In this document: positions 51,408-60,386 of the stretch, in pieces
How positions within the stretch are numbered: the first letter of the stretch is position 1
How the letters are laid out: each line of letters begins with the position of its first letter
DNA from: GCA-002708315 sp963676635
Lineage (GTDB): Bacteria; Bacteroidota; Bacteroidia; Bacteroidales; F082
Assembly (NCBI GenBank): GCA_963676635.1
Contig: OY781105.1
Coordinates: forward strand, 4,030,001-4,094,000
Direction of reading: 5' to 3'
Length of the DNA: 64,000 nt
Made by a program: the position numbers and the translations under genes
The notes under the pieces: generated by a model
Told to the model about the DNA's origin: nothing
Databases searched by the model: none
The model's input: the letters and a program-made list of their open reading frames with translations, nothing else

Positions 51408-54400
51408 ATGAAAAGTATTAAGTTAATAATAACATTATGTTTAATAAGCATTACATTTGTAGTTAATGCTGCCGTATACACAATCGGCAATGATACGATA
51501 TATAAAATTGATGGAAAATATTATTATGTAAATATTGGTGATTCTACATTAGCTGATACGTCAATAATATCAGTACATTATTATAATAATATCAACCCAA
51601 GTTCAATCGATTCAATAGAACAACTCTATTTTTTAACAGAAGTACAAAAACTATCTGATAGTTCGTTTCAATATTCCGTAGCTTATGGAACTGATTATAT
51701 AACAAGCTGTAATAACCTTGTTGCGGAGCCCTTAGTAAAATCCATAGGAAGACATTTTTACATGGAACTTGCTGCCGGATTTGAACCTAATGATGAGGAT
51801 ATTGATGAACAATGGTATCTTGAAAAATTACAAATATATGACCCAAATGGAACCTCTAACGATATCGCTTGGAATCTCACAAAAGGAAATCCAGACATTG
51901 TTGTCGCTGTAATTGATGCTGGTTTAGATTGGGAACTTGATGAATTTGGTCCTAATGACTTTAATATTGACGTTGTTTCGAATAATGCTGACGATATTTG
52001 GACAACATGGTATAATCCAAATTCAGGTAATAATCTGGATGATGATGATAATGGCTTTATTGATGATTATAAAGGCTGGGATTTTAATAATTCAGGAAAT
52101 GATGATATTCAAGATAATGACGTACGTCCTAATTATAACTCATTATGGCATGGAAATGCTATCTCTGGAATAATTGCAGCAAAAAGTAATAATGAATCTG
52201 ATATTGCCGGTATGGGCGGCGGCGATGCTGAAAATGGAATTGAAGGAATAAAAATAATGCCTTTAAAAGTACTTGATTACTATTATGACAATATATCTGG
52301 CCAATATATTCAAAACTTACCTACTTATTCTGTTGAACAAGCAATTTATTATGCTGCAAACAATGGTGCAAATGTTATCAATTTGTCAATTAAGTGTAGT
52401 TTGTCATGGCACGGAGTTGTATTAACAGAAGCAGTGAATTATGCATTGGAAGAGGGTATAGTTTTGATTGGTGCTTCTGGTAATGAAAACTATAACAATC
52501 ATATTTCATACCCTGCCAGTGAAGAAGGAATTATTGCCGTTGGTGGAACAGATGAAGATGATATGCGATGGGTAGAGAATTCAAGTTTTGGCAGTAACTA
52601 CGGAGAAGGCCTTGAATTTGTAGCACCTGCCGATGACATCCTTGTTTTAGATAACAATAGTACAACAATATCCAATGGAACATCTTTTTCTACAGCAATG
52701 ACCTCTGCAACAGTTGCAATGATGTTCTCAGTTAATCCTTATCTTTCAAATAGTGATATTAATACAGAAGGTTCTGTCCGATACATACTAAAGGAAACCG
52801 CGGATAAAGTTAATGATGTTTATTATAATTATGACCCTGTAAACGGATGGAGTAATCAAATGGGTTATGGCCGAATTAATACTTATCAAGCTATCTGCAA
52901 AGCTCTTGAGTACAGACCAGATGAATATGTTAGCAATGATGAAACCTGGGTTAATGATGTGATATTTCGAAATAATATAATTGTGGAAAGTGGGACGCAT
53001 TTAACAATTTCATGTAAAGTGATGATGGGTCCTGAAGCAAAAATCATTGTAGAACAAGGTGCTATTCTAACCATTGATGGAGGTCATATTACTAATCTTC
53101 CGTATTGCAACTGTAGTGACCAACTTTGGGGTGGTATTGAAGTTTGGGGTGATCCGGAAAGAACACAGGAGTCATATGCTGGTCATCCATCTACACAAGG
53201 ACAGCTTTTTATTGAAAATTCTCTAATCGAAAATGCTTTAGTGGCTGTTAGACTATTTTCTGAAGACCATCCTTACACAACAACAGGAGGCATAATCGAT
53301 GCTGAACAATCTACATTCAAAAATAATATAAAAACTGCTGTATTTAATCCCTATAAAAACATTCTTGAAGTTGGCGGAGTGATTTATGGTGAATACGACT
53401 ATTATGGTAATTTTATTAACTGCTCTTTTCTTATTGATGAAGAATTTCTTGCAGATGAAACATATAAAGATTATAGAATGTTTGAACTCAATGGTGTAAA
53501 TGGAATAAAACTGTATGGTTGTTACTTTGAAAATAGCCTTGACAATTTCCCATCAGGGAATGCAATTAAATCTCTGGATGCAGGTTTTAATATTAAAGGA
53601 CACTGTGATAATGGCTTAGTTCCTTGTCAGGAATATAACCGTACTCTTTTTAAAGGTTACTATTGTGCAATAGATGCTGGAAATTCAGCAAGTTCGCTCT
53701 ATACAGTTAATATTACTGAAACCGATTTTGAACATAATGGATATGGTATTAAGCTATACGGTAATCGTGATGCAATAATTGTTGGAAACAACTTTGAATT
53801 AGGTGAACATAATGAATGTACAGATGATGGAGCCTATGGCATTTACTTGGATAACAGTAATAGATTCGCAATTGAAGACAATAGTTTTTATCTGCATGAT
53901 CCTGTATATGCTGTTCACAACACCGGAATAAGAGTTATAAATACTGGTAGTCACCATGATGAAATCTACAACAACTCATTTGATGGTATGGAGTTTGCCA
54001 TTTATACAGACTATAAGAACTTTTATCCAATAAACAAATGGGGGTTAGCCTTTTATTGTAACTCCAATCAAAATAACTATGTTGATTTTTATGTTAGCGA
54101 AAAAGGTATCCCAGGAAATAAAGGTATTCAAAAGTTGCAGGGTGACGTTGACTTTGCAGCGGGAAATACTTTTTCACCATCTGCCATTGGGCATTTTTAC
54201 AACTATGCTGATTATGAAATTGAGTACTATTACACTAACAGCGTTTTATCACAAACACCAACTAATATTTACCAGGTAAAACCAATACCTATTAATGTGT
54301 CAAATAATTGTACATCTCATTATAATGGAAACAATACAAGGCTAAGTTCTGCTGAATACCAACAAACAGTTAGCACTTTTAATTCTGCATCCTCATTATA

Positions 54401-55223
54401 TAGTACATATAAATCATCTTATGATAGTATAGGTCAGAATGGCGATTCAGCTACCTTAAGCTTACTGGAAAATCTTATGGCATTCAATTATAGAGAAATG
54501 GCACGTGCTGCATATGATATTATTCGTAGTGATTTGAATGACACAATTGTAAAGCAGGATGAATTTGTATTATGGATGAACAAAATAAAGAGTTTTACAA
54601 ATGACCAGTCTTTAACAGATTATTACCTACAAATTGGTGATACAACAAATGCCATGTTAATGATTGACTCTTTATGGTCAAACTATTCACACAGTTCAGG
54701 TGATTCTTTGGAACTTGATTATTTCAGCCAGCTTAAAACAACACAATCTAAAATTATTAATGCGGGTCGAAATATTTCTGAACTAACTACACTGGAAATA
54801 AATAAAATTGAGATAATAGCGAATAATAGTCACGGGCTGGCGGGTGCACAAGCAAGAAGTATTTTGTCATATGCAGATGCGCACTATACGTTTACGCCTG
54901 ATTGTACTGATGATCCTGATGAAATTATAAAATCACAAAGAGCAAACAATGATGAAGGTGATATAAGTTCTGTTAATAAATTTATCAGAATTTATCCAAA
55001 TCCTACATCAGATTTTGCTAACGTTGAATATAAATTACCTGATGGTATAATAAACGGACAACTTAATATTTATGATGAGTTAGGGAAAAAAGTAATCAGT
55101 TATGACCTTAATAACAGCATAGGTTCATTTGTTATAAAAACTGAAACTCTTGAACCTGGTATTTATATCTATAAATTTGCTTCAGGGAACGTAAAAGAAA
55201 CAGGTAGATTGATCATATTATAA
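51408..55223 (+). CDS. T9SS-exported subtilase with beta-helix domain
   Basis: A 1271-residue protein with a signal peptide at 1-21. The subtilisin-like (S8) catalytic domain spans about 140-500: Asp in VAVIDAGLDW, His in SLWHGNAISGIIAA, oxyanion-region ASGNENYNN and Ser in SNGTSFSTAMTSA. A right-handed beta-helix region follows at about 530-870, similar to that of the cassette protein at 20803. Then come a helical stretch and a T9SS sorting domain (IYPNPTSDFANVEY ... GIYIYKFAS). It is exported to the surface, where it probably degrades protein. It is followed by a strong terminator and a partner gene. Confidence 0.9.
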   Translation: MKSIKLIITLCLISITFVVNAAVYTIGNDTIYKIDGKYYYVNIGDSTLADTSIISVHYYNNINPSSIDSIEQLYFLTEVQKLSDSSFQYSVAYGTDYITSCNNLVAEPLVKSIGRHFYMELAAGFEPNDEDIDEQWYLEKLQIYDPNGTSNDIAWNLTKGNPDIVVAVIDAGLDWELDEFGPNDFNIDVVSNNADDIWTTWYNPNSGNNLDDDDNGFIDDYKGWDFNNSGNDDIQDNDVRPNYNSLWHGNAISGIIAAKSNNESDIAGMGGGDAENGIEGIKIMPLKVLDYYYDNISGQYIQNLPTYSVEQAIYYAANNGANVINLSIKCSLSWHGVVLTEAVNYALEEGIVLIGASGNENYNNHISYPASEEGIIAVGGTDEDDMRWVENSSFGSNYGEGLEFVAPADDILVLDNNSTTISNGTSFSTAMTSATVAMMFSVNPYLSNSDINTEGSVRYILKETADKVNDVYYNYDPVNGWSNQMGYGRINTYQAICKALEYRPDEYVSNDETWVNDVIFRNNIIVESGTHLTISCKVMMGPEAKIIVEQGAILTIDGGHITNLPYCNCSDQLWGGIEVWGDPERTQESYAGHPSTQGQLFIENSLIENALVAVRLFSEDHPYTTTGGIIDAEQSTFKNNIKTAVFNPYKNILEVGGVIYGEYDYYGNFINCSFLIDEEFLADETYKDYRMFELNGVNGIKLYGCYFENSLDNFPSGNAIKSLDAGFNIKGHCDNGLVPCQEYNRTLFKGYYCAIDAGNSASSLYTVNITETDFEHNGYGIKLYGNRDAIIVGNNFELGEHNECTDDGAYGIYLDNSNRFAIEDNSFYLHDPVYAVHNTGIRVINTGSHHDEIYNNSFDGMEFAIYTDYKNFYPINKWGLAFYCNSNQNNYVDFYVSEKGIPGNKGIQKLQGDVDFAAGNTFSPSAIGHFYNYADYEIEYYYTNSVLSQTPTNIYQVKPIPINVSNNCTSHYNGNNTRLSSAEYQQTVSTFNSASSLYSTYKSSYDSIGQNGDSATLSLLENLMAFNYREMARAAYDIIRSDLNDTIVKQDEFVLWMNKIKSFTNDQSLTDYYLQIGDTTNAMLMIDSLWSNYSHSSGDSLELDYFSQLKTTQSKIINAGRNISELTTLEINKIEIIANNSHGLAGAQARSILSYADAHYTFTPDCTDDPDEIIKSQRANNDEGDISSVNKFIRIYPNPTSDFANVEYKLPDGIINGQLNIYDELGKKVISYDLNNSIGSFVIKTETLEPGIYIYKFASGNVKETGRLIIL

Positions 55224-55235
55224 TTTTTTATATAT

Positions 55236-55263
55236 TTGGGAGAGGGAAATTTCCCTCTCCCAA
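55236..55263 (+). terminator. Rho-independent terminator
   Basis: TTGGGAGAGGGAAA and TTTCCCTCTCCCAA form a perfect 28-base palindrome, followed by TTTTAAAT. It is 12 bases after the subtilase stop and 10 bases before the next ATG, the same arrangement as the hairpin at 24491 between the paralogous cassette genes. Confidence 0.8.
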
Positions 55264-55273
55264 TTTTAAATAT

Positions 55274-56899
55274 ATGGCTATGAAAATAGAACGTTTAAGA
55301 ATATTACTACTAACTATCCTAATAATAATAAATTTAACATTAATGTCTCAGCCCATTGCAGAAGCCTGGGGAAAATGCTTTGGTGGTTCTGAATGGGATG
55401 AAGGAACCGGTTTAATACAAGTTGGTGATTTTTACTATTTTGTTGGGATGGTTATATCTGACGATGGTGACATTAGCTCTAATCATGGAGCAGGGGATAT
55501 ATGGTTTGTAAAAACGGATTTACAGGGGAACATGATAAGTGAGAGAACATTTGGAGGCTCAAATGGCGAAGGAGGCCCTTTAATAAAGAATATAAATGAT
55601 AATGAATTTTACATAGTGGGTAATGCTTTCTCTGTTGATGGAGATGTAAGTTACAACCCTTATGTAATGCCTGTAAGTCCAAGCATATGGGTGCTAAAAA
55701 TAAATGATTCAGGTGAAATTATATGGGATAGAATCTTTGGAGGACATTGCGATGAACAATTACAAAGTATCTGCTTAACAAAAGATAACAGTATTGTTGC
55801 ACTTAGTAATTCCTGTTCAAGTGATGGTGATATCTCTACCCCCTATGGAAATTGGGATTTTTGGTTAATTAAAGTATCAGAAGACGGAGAAAAATTGTGG
55901 GAAAAAAGTTATGGAAATGCATCAGGAGAGACTGCAGGTGCAGTTATTGAAACTTCTGATAACGGATTTTTAATAACAGGATCATCAGGTGGCCAGGAAG
56001 GAGGTAACTATGATACATCTTGTAATCACCATAACCCATCATCAGGCTTGGAAGATATTTGGGTAATAAAAACGGACTCAGTTGGCGAGATCCAATGGCA
56101 GCAATGTTATGGTGGGTACCATGACGAAGCGGGTCTTGAATTACTTGAAATTAAGGATGGTTATATTATATTAGGGGCAACAATGTCTAATGATGGTGAT
56201 GTATCAGGTTACCATGGCACTCCTGGTGATTGGGATACAGGTACAGACATCTGGGTTGTTAAAATTGATTTTGATGGTAATATAATATGGCAAAAATGCC
56301 TTGGAAGCGAATATTGGGATTTTGCATTTAATATATTTACTACCAGTGATAGTGGTTTTATGGTTGTTGGATCCATCGGTGATGATGGTGGAGATGTTGC
56401 TGGTTTTAATGGAATACATTTTGGTGAAGATGATGTTTGGTTTGCTAAATTAAATAGTATTGGAGAACTTGAATGGCAGTATTGTTATGGTGGACTTGGC
56501 AGAGAATATTTTTTAAGAGGTATAATACAAAAATCAGATTTAAATTATGTACTCACATTAGGTACTACAACAGATGACTGGCAATGCTATAATAGTGGAG
56601 CAATGCCAAATATAAGGCTCGCGGAGATTGATGATACTATGACTTCCATAATAGAAAATAAATTCTCAGAAGTAAATATTTACCCCAATCCCGCCACAAA
56701 TACCCTTATTATAGAAAAACAGAACCACAATAAACCATATAACATCGAAATATACAACTCAACTGGCACAAAAGTCTTTACCACAAACACCGCAACAAAA
56801 ATCACATCTATTGATGTTAGCGAGTGGATTAGTGGGGTTTATGTTGTAAAAGTGGCATCTGGTAGTAGTTGTGTTAGTAAGAAGATTGTGGTTAGGTAG
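55274..56899 (+). CDS. T9SS-exported repeat protein, chromosomal paralogue
   Basis: A 541-residue protein with a signal peptide (MKIERLRILLLTILIIINLT; a start at codon 3 is also possible). About eight propeller-like repeats follow (GDVSGYHG..D.WVVKIDFDGNIIWQKCLG). A T9SS sorting domain is at about 465-541 (IYPNPATNTLIIEK ... GVYVVKVAS). It is closely related to the cassette protein at 24540-26138 and keeps the same partner order (large beta-helix protein, hairpin, repeat protein). Function unknown; surface exposed. Confidence 0.85.
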   Translation: MAMKIERLRILLLTILIIINLTLMSQPIAEAWGKCFGGSEWDEGTGLIQVGDFYYFVGMVISDDGDISSNHGAGDIWFVKTDLQGNMISERTFGGSNGEGGPLIKNINDNEFYIVGNAFSVDGDVSYNPYVMPVSPSIWVLKINDSGEIIWDRIFGGHCDEQLQSICLTKDNSIVALSNSCSSDGDISTPYGNWDFWLIKVSEDGEKLWEKSYGNASGETAGAVIETSDNGFLITGSSGGQEGGNYDTSCNHHNPSSGLEDIWVIKTDSVGEIQWQQCYGGYHDEAGLELLEIKDGYIILGATMSNDGDVSGYHGTPGDWDTGTDIWVVKIDFDGNIIWQKCLGSEYWDFAFNIFTTSDSGFMVVGSIGDDGGDVAGFNGIHFGEDDVWFAKLNSIGELEWQYCYGGLGREYFLRGIIQKSDLNYVLTLGTTTDDWQCYNSGAMPNIRLAEIDDTMTSIIENKFSEVNIYPNPATNTLIIEKQNHNKPYNIEIYNSTGTKVFTTNTATKITSIDVSEWISGVYVVKVASGSSCVSKKIVVR

Positions 56900-56902
56900 T
56901 GG

Positions 56903-56965
56903 ACTTTAGAGACTGGAGTGACTTTAGAGACTGAAGAGACTGAAGAGACTGTAGGGACTTGAGAG
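56903..56965 (+). repeat. Seven 9-bp tandem repeats
   Basis: ACTTTAGAG, ACTGGAGTG, ACTTTAGAG, ACTGAAGAG, ACTGAAGAG, ACTGTAGGG, ACTTGAGAG follow directly after the stop of the T9SS protein. Less regular G/A-rich words continue to about 57005, and a small palindrome CCGCCTGAGGCGG lies at 57013-57025. Confidence 0.9.
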
Positions 56966-57057
56966 ATGAGAGGTGAGAGCTGAGAGAGGAGGTGACAAGG
57001 TGACAAGGTGAACCGCCTGAGGCGGTCAGGAAGGGACAAGGGGAAACCAGATGACAA

Positions 57058-57104
57058 TCCCCCACTGAGAGTAGTTTGAAACTAAGCTCGCCTATCAAAA
57101 AAAA
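57058..57104 (-). repeat. Dispersed palindromic element, copy e
   Basis: Reverse orientation: CCCCCACTGAGAGTAGTTTG, then AAACTAAGCTCGCCTATC and an A run. It lacks the GC-rich inner hairpin and has two changes in the stem. It is the only copy outside the neighbourhood of the cassette array. Confidence 0.8.
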
Positions 57105-57438
57105 TGGCTGTCATCCCGAACGACGAAGGAGGAGGGATCCCCCGGGGATCAGGTAACGATAAGAAACCCCAAATAAAAAGCACCCATATGCTTTTGCTCA
57201 AAGCTGCCTTGCAATCATCCAGCTCTATCTCCTGCGCCAAGGCTACGGCGATTAAAAAAAGGATTGGGTTACTGGCGCATTGCCGACAATTTGGGTTTCC
57301 TCTGGCATCAACAAACCCTCAAGGGTTGTTTTGTGGGTGATGCTTGAAATTGTGACTGATTTCTGAATATTCAAAATCCCATAAACACCCCTTTCCGGAA
57401 TCCTGTCTTCTTGTAAATCTGTTTAATCTTGTTCAAGA

Positions 57439-57564
57439 CAGTAAGCAGTAATCAGTAAGCAGTAAGCAGTAATCAGTAAGCAGTAAGCAGTAATCAGTAA
57501 GCAGTGATCAGTAAGCAGTGATCAGTAAGCAGTTATCAGTAATCAGTGAGCAGTGATCAGTAAG
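57439..57564 (+). repeat. Eighteen 7-bp tandem repeats
   Basis: CAGTAAG, CAGTAAT, CAGTGAT and CAGTTAT units run without interruption. Flanks TTTAATCTTGTTCAAGA and CAGAGCGTTT are the same as at 50836-50870, which has only five units. Confidence 0.92.
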
Positions 57565-57644
57565 CAGAGCGTTTCTCCAGCTCCGGTTGCTAAGTCGCAA
57601 AGTTGCATTTTCGCCTTTTCGCCCTGTCGCTCCTTCGCATAATA

Positions 57645-57848
57645 TCACCCCCCGCTAATCATATGCAGCACTTCAACATTATCTCCATCTTTAATAACTG
57701 CTTCTGAGTAGGTATTCTTCCTGATAAGCTTTCCGTTAATTTTAATAACCATCATCCTGAATGTGAAATTCTTTATCTTAAGAAGTTCACTAACAGTTAC
57801 ATCATTATTATCTATAGTCTCTGGTCGGTTATTTAAAGTTATATTCAT
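57645..57848 (-). CDS. thiS: Sulfur carrier protein ThiS
   Basis: A 67-residue ubiquitin-fold protein ending in the required Gly-Gly (VEVLHMISGG). It carries sulfur as a C-terminal thiocarboxylate for thiazole synthesis in thiamine production. The sequence MNITLNNRPETIDNNDVTVS, VIKINGKLIRKNTY fits ThiS. It overlaps thiF by 4 bases. No thiG, thiC or thiH is adjacent, so the pair is separated from the rest of the pathway. Confidence 0.85.
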   Translation of the reverse strand: MNITLNNRPETIDNNDVTVSELLKIKNFTFRMMVIKINGKLIRKNTYSEAVIKDGDNVEVLHMISGG

Positions 57849-58444
57849 CTGCGTACCATATTTTTTAAAATCAGTTCCAATACAATATTTGCCTGCATGT
57901 TTGAAACAATACTCACCCGCGGTGCAAGCGGCGGATTATCATCACTTACCTCACTTATTTCGTCGCCGCAAATATACAAGTTACCTGATTGCCGACTCCT
58001 TAATATATTAGTATCACCCCATCCTGCCATGCCAAGGCCTGTAATTAGTGGCTTATGGGGAAACTTAAAATAGCAAGTTTCAATTATTTCCTGTTTTGTT
58101 GCTGCTTTATCCACAGCTTCTACAATAATATCACAATCTTTAAATATGGTCTCAATAAGTTCTGCATTAAGCACAACGTCATGTGTTTCAACGGATGTTA
58201 AATTAGTAATTCTGTTGATGTTGGCTTTAAGGGCATCTGTTTTTTTCATCCCCACCTGATCCATAAAATAATACTGCCTGTTAAGGTTGCTATTATCAAC
58301 AATATCAAAATCTGTGATAACAAGCTTCCCAATACCTGATCTCGCAAGTGATACTGCGCAGTTAGACCCCAATCCTCCACATCCTGCTATTCCCACAGTA
58401 TAACTTTGCAGATGTTTTTTTATCTTTTCAAAATTCATATTCAC
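57845..58444 (-). CDS. thiF: ThiS adenylyltransferase ThiF
   Basis: A 199-residue E1-like enzyme that adenylates the ThiS C-terminus. It has the nucleotide-binding GIAGCGGLGSNCAVSLARSG (about 18-37), DFDIVDNSNLNRQY (about 45-58) and KKTDALKANI. The length is that of the short ThiF family without a Zn-binding Cys pair at the end, rather than MoeB-like ThiF of about 250 residues. It is located directly upstream of thiS with a 4-base overlap. Confidence 0.85.
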   Translation of the reverse strand: MNMNFEKIKKHLQSYTVGIAGCGGLGSNCAVSLARSGIGKLVITDFDIVDNSNLNRQYYFMDQVGMKKTDALKANINRITNLTSVETHDVVLNAELIETIFKDCDIIVEAVDKAATKQEIIETCYFKFPHKPLITGLGMAGWGDTNILRSRQSGNLYICGDEISEVSDDNPPLAPRVSIVSNMQANIVLELILKNMVRR

Positions 58445-58456
58445 AGATTCCTGATG

Positions 58457-59854
58457 TTATATCTCATTACTTTTTATTACTACAAGTTTCTCTCTTGTCA
58501 TTTCCCTGATGGAATAGTTGATTCCACCAGTGCCAATTCCAGAAGTGTCTCTTCCACCAAATGGCATCCAGTCTACACGAAAAGCAGTGTGATCATTAAC
58601 CATTACCGATGATGCATTAATATTTTTGGAATAATACACAGCAGTGTCAATATTGGTGGTATAAACGGCAGCCTGGAATGCAAAAGGTAGTGAGTTAGCT
58701 TGTTCCACAACCTTCTGCTTGTCGTTAAACGAGTACAGACAAACAACAGGTCCGAAGATTTCACTCGTACTCACTTTCGAATCAACAGAAGGGTTTACCA
58801 ATAATGTTGGCTCATAGCATGTGTTATTGATTCTTTTTCCACCGCACACAAGAATAGCACCTTCGTTAACAGCCTCATTAACCCATTCTTCAACTCTGTC
58901 AACTTCGCGTGGGAGTATTAACGGTCCAAGGTCGGTATTTTTATCAACAGGATCACCTGTAACTAGTCTGTTAACTTCACCGGACAGCTTTTTAGTCACT
59001 TCCTCAATTATCGATTCATGTACAAACACCCGTTGCACAGAAACGCAGACCTGTCCGGAGTGATAATACCCTCCTTTAAGAACAGAAGGAATTACTGCAT
59101 CAATATCAGCATCTTTTTCAATAACAACAGGAGCCACACCGCCATGCTCGAGAGCACATCGTGTACCGGGGGAAAGCTGTGACCGCAGATACCATCCTAC
59201 CTTTGCTGATCCAATAAATGAAAAATAGTTTACTCTTGGGTCTGTTACCATTTTTTCAGCAACCGTATCATTGCAAATTATTGTAGTGCACCATCCTTCA
59301 GGTAAGCCAGCTTCTTGGAGTATGTCGTTAAACGCCAAACACGACAAAGGCGTGGTAAGAGCAGGCTTTATAATAACAGGGCATCCGGCTGCTATGGCTG
59401 TTACTGTTTGGTGAATTGTAAGATTCAGAGGATGGTTGAAAGCACTTACTGAGGCAACAACGCCAATTGGTTCGCGGTATGTAAATGCCATTCTGTTTTC
59501 AGATGCCGGTGTTTGTCCCATTGGTATTTGTTCGCCGGCAATGGTACGTATTGTTGATATGGCTATTTCAATACCATTAATGGCTCTTAATACCTCAACT
59601 TTTGAGTCGTTATAGGGTTTGCCACCTTCACGTGCTGCTGTAACTGTTAATTCGTCAACACGTGTTTTCATTATGGCTGCTGTCTTTTCCAGTATCTCTA
59701 TTCTTTTCCAGGGTTTAAGCCACTGGCTTTGATCTCTGAAAAGGGTATAAGCTTTGTCGAGCATTGTTAACATTTCACTTTCGGTATTCAGCGGGAGTTC
59801 TTTAATGATTGTTAGATTATAAGGAGAGAGTACTTTTACAGATGTATCATTCAT
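58457..59854 (-). CDS. NAD(P)-dependent aldehyde dehydrogenase
   Basis: A 465-residue ALDH-superfamily enzyme. It shows SAFNHPLNLTIHQTVTAIAA (about 134-153), VIIKPALTTPLSC, FSFIGSAKVGW, ALEHGGVAPVVI (base Glu) and the catalytic Cys in HSGQVCVSVQRVFV. STSEIFGPVVCLYSF and PFGGRDTSGIGTGG end it. It is nearest in pattern to lactaldehyde/glyceraldehyde-phosphate-type dehydrogenases; the substrate cannot be fixed. It precedes thiF by 12 bases on the same strand, but a metabolic link is not evident. It is divergent from the GroES-like gene. Confidence 0.85.
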   Translation of the reverse strand: MNDTSVKVLSPYNLTIIKELPLNTESEMLTMLDKAYTLFRDQSQWLKPWKRIEILEKTAAIMKTRVDELTVTAAREGGKPYNDSKVEVLRAINGIEIAISTIRTIAGEQIPMGQTPASENRMAFTYREPIGVVASVSAFNHPLNLTIHQTVTAIAAGCPVIIKPALTTPLSCLAFNDILQEAGLPEGWCTTIICNDTVAEKMVTDPRVNYFSFIGSAKVGWYLRSQLSPGTRCALEHGGVAPVVIEKDADIDAVIPSVLKGGYYHSGQVCVSVQRVFVHESIIEEVTKKLSGEVNRLVTGDPVDKNTDLGPLILPREVDRVEEWVNEAVNEGAILVCGGKRINNTCYEPTLLVNPSVDSKVSTSEIFGPVVCLYSFNDKQKVVEQANSLPFAFQAAVYTTNIDTAVYYSKNINASSVMVNDHTAFRVDWMPFGGRDTSGIGTGGINYSIREMTREKLVVIKSNEI

Positions 59855-59888
59855 GGTTATGTAATTGTTGTTAAAGTACGAAATTAAT

Positions 59889-59896
59889 TAATTTTG
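59889..59896 (+). promoter_or_regulatory. -7 promoter element of the GroES-like gene
   Basis: TAATTTTG fits TAnnTTTG. A TTG start at 59894 would lie inside this element, which is why I prefer the GTG at 59921. Confidence 0.45.
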
Positions 59897-59920
59897 CATT
59901 TCAATGAAAAAATATTTAAT

Positions 59921-60286
59921 GTGTTTAAAAGTTTAGATAAACTAATCGTTGTTGGTGACAGAGTATTAATTAAACCTGTTAGTGAATCTGGCAGGTCAAG
60001 AGGGGGACTTTATCTGCCTCCTGGATATAAAGAAAAAGAAGAAGTTCAAACCGGCTATATTATTAAGACAGGGCCTGGATACCCAGTGCCAATACCGGGT
60101 GATGATTTTGATCAGCCATGGAAGAAGAAAGATGATAGTGTTAACTATATCCCTTTACAGGCTAAAGAAGGCGACCTTGCTATTTTTCTTAAAAAAGGTG
60201 CTGTGGAGTTTCAGTATAAAAATGAGAAATATTACATAGTCTCTCAGCACTCAATACTGCTTCTGGAGCGTGATGATTTGGATTAA
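59921..60286 (+). CDS. GroES-like (Cpn10-fold) protein
   Basis: About 121 residues, with the Cpn10 start LIVVGDRVLIKPVSESGRSRG then GLYLPPGYKEKEEVQTGYII and TGPG. The mid part (PIPGDDFDQPWKKKDDSVNY) replaces the usual chaperonin sequence and is longer. The end (AIFLKKGAVEFQYKNEKYYI) follows the fold. No groEL is adjacent, and a normal groES is about 90-97 residues, so this is a divergent Cpn10 relative rather than the main co-chaperonin. The start is uncertain (GTG 59921 or TTG 59894); no in-frame ATG exists. Confidence 0.7.
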   Translation: MFKSLDKLIVVGDRVLIKPVSESGRSRGGLYLPPGYKEKEEVQTGYIIKTGPGYPVPIPGDDFDQPWKKKDDSVNYIPLQAKEGDLAIFLKKGAVEFQYKNEKYYIVSQHSILLLERDDLD

Positions 60287-60344
60287 TATACTGTTAATAT
60301 TGTTTCTTGGTCGGTAGTTAGTTTTTCACAATAAAAATACTTGT

Positions 60345-60352
60345 TATCTTTG
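60345..60352 (+). promoter_or_regulatory. -7 promoter element of fabI
   Basis: TATCTTTG fits TAnnTTTG and lies 34 bases before the ATG at 60387. Confidence 0.55.
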
Positions 60353-60386
60353 CGGCCTTAAACTAACATCAGAAAAACTGGTAAAA

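Larger units (their letters stand above)
56900..57644. other. Gene-free spacer with repeats
   Basis: This holds the 9-bp array, dispersed element copy e, a GC-richer stretch at 57105-57340 without a credible gene, the 18-unit 7-bp array and a C/T-rich tail. The open frame at 57104-57340 starts inside the dispersed element and resembles no protein. Confidence 0.7.

Noticed and set aside
56839..57098. Minus-strand frames with LQS repeats
   Set aside because: The repeated tripeptide is only the 9-bp tandem array read in frame.
57104..57340. 78-codon frame after dispersed element copy e
   Set aside because: The start lies at the edge of the repeat, the composition is not protein-like, and no family is recognised.
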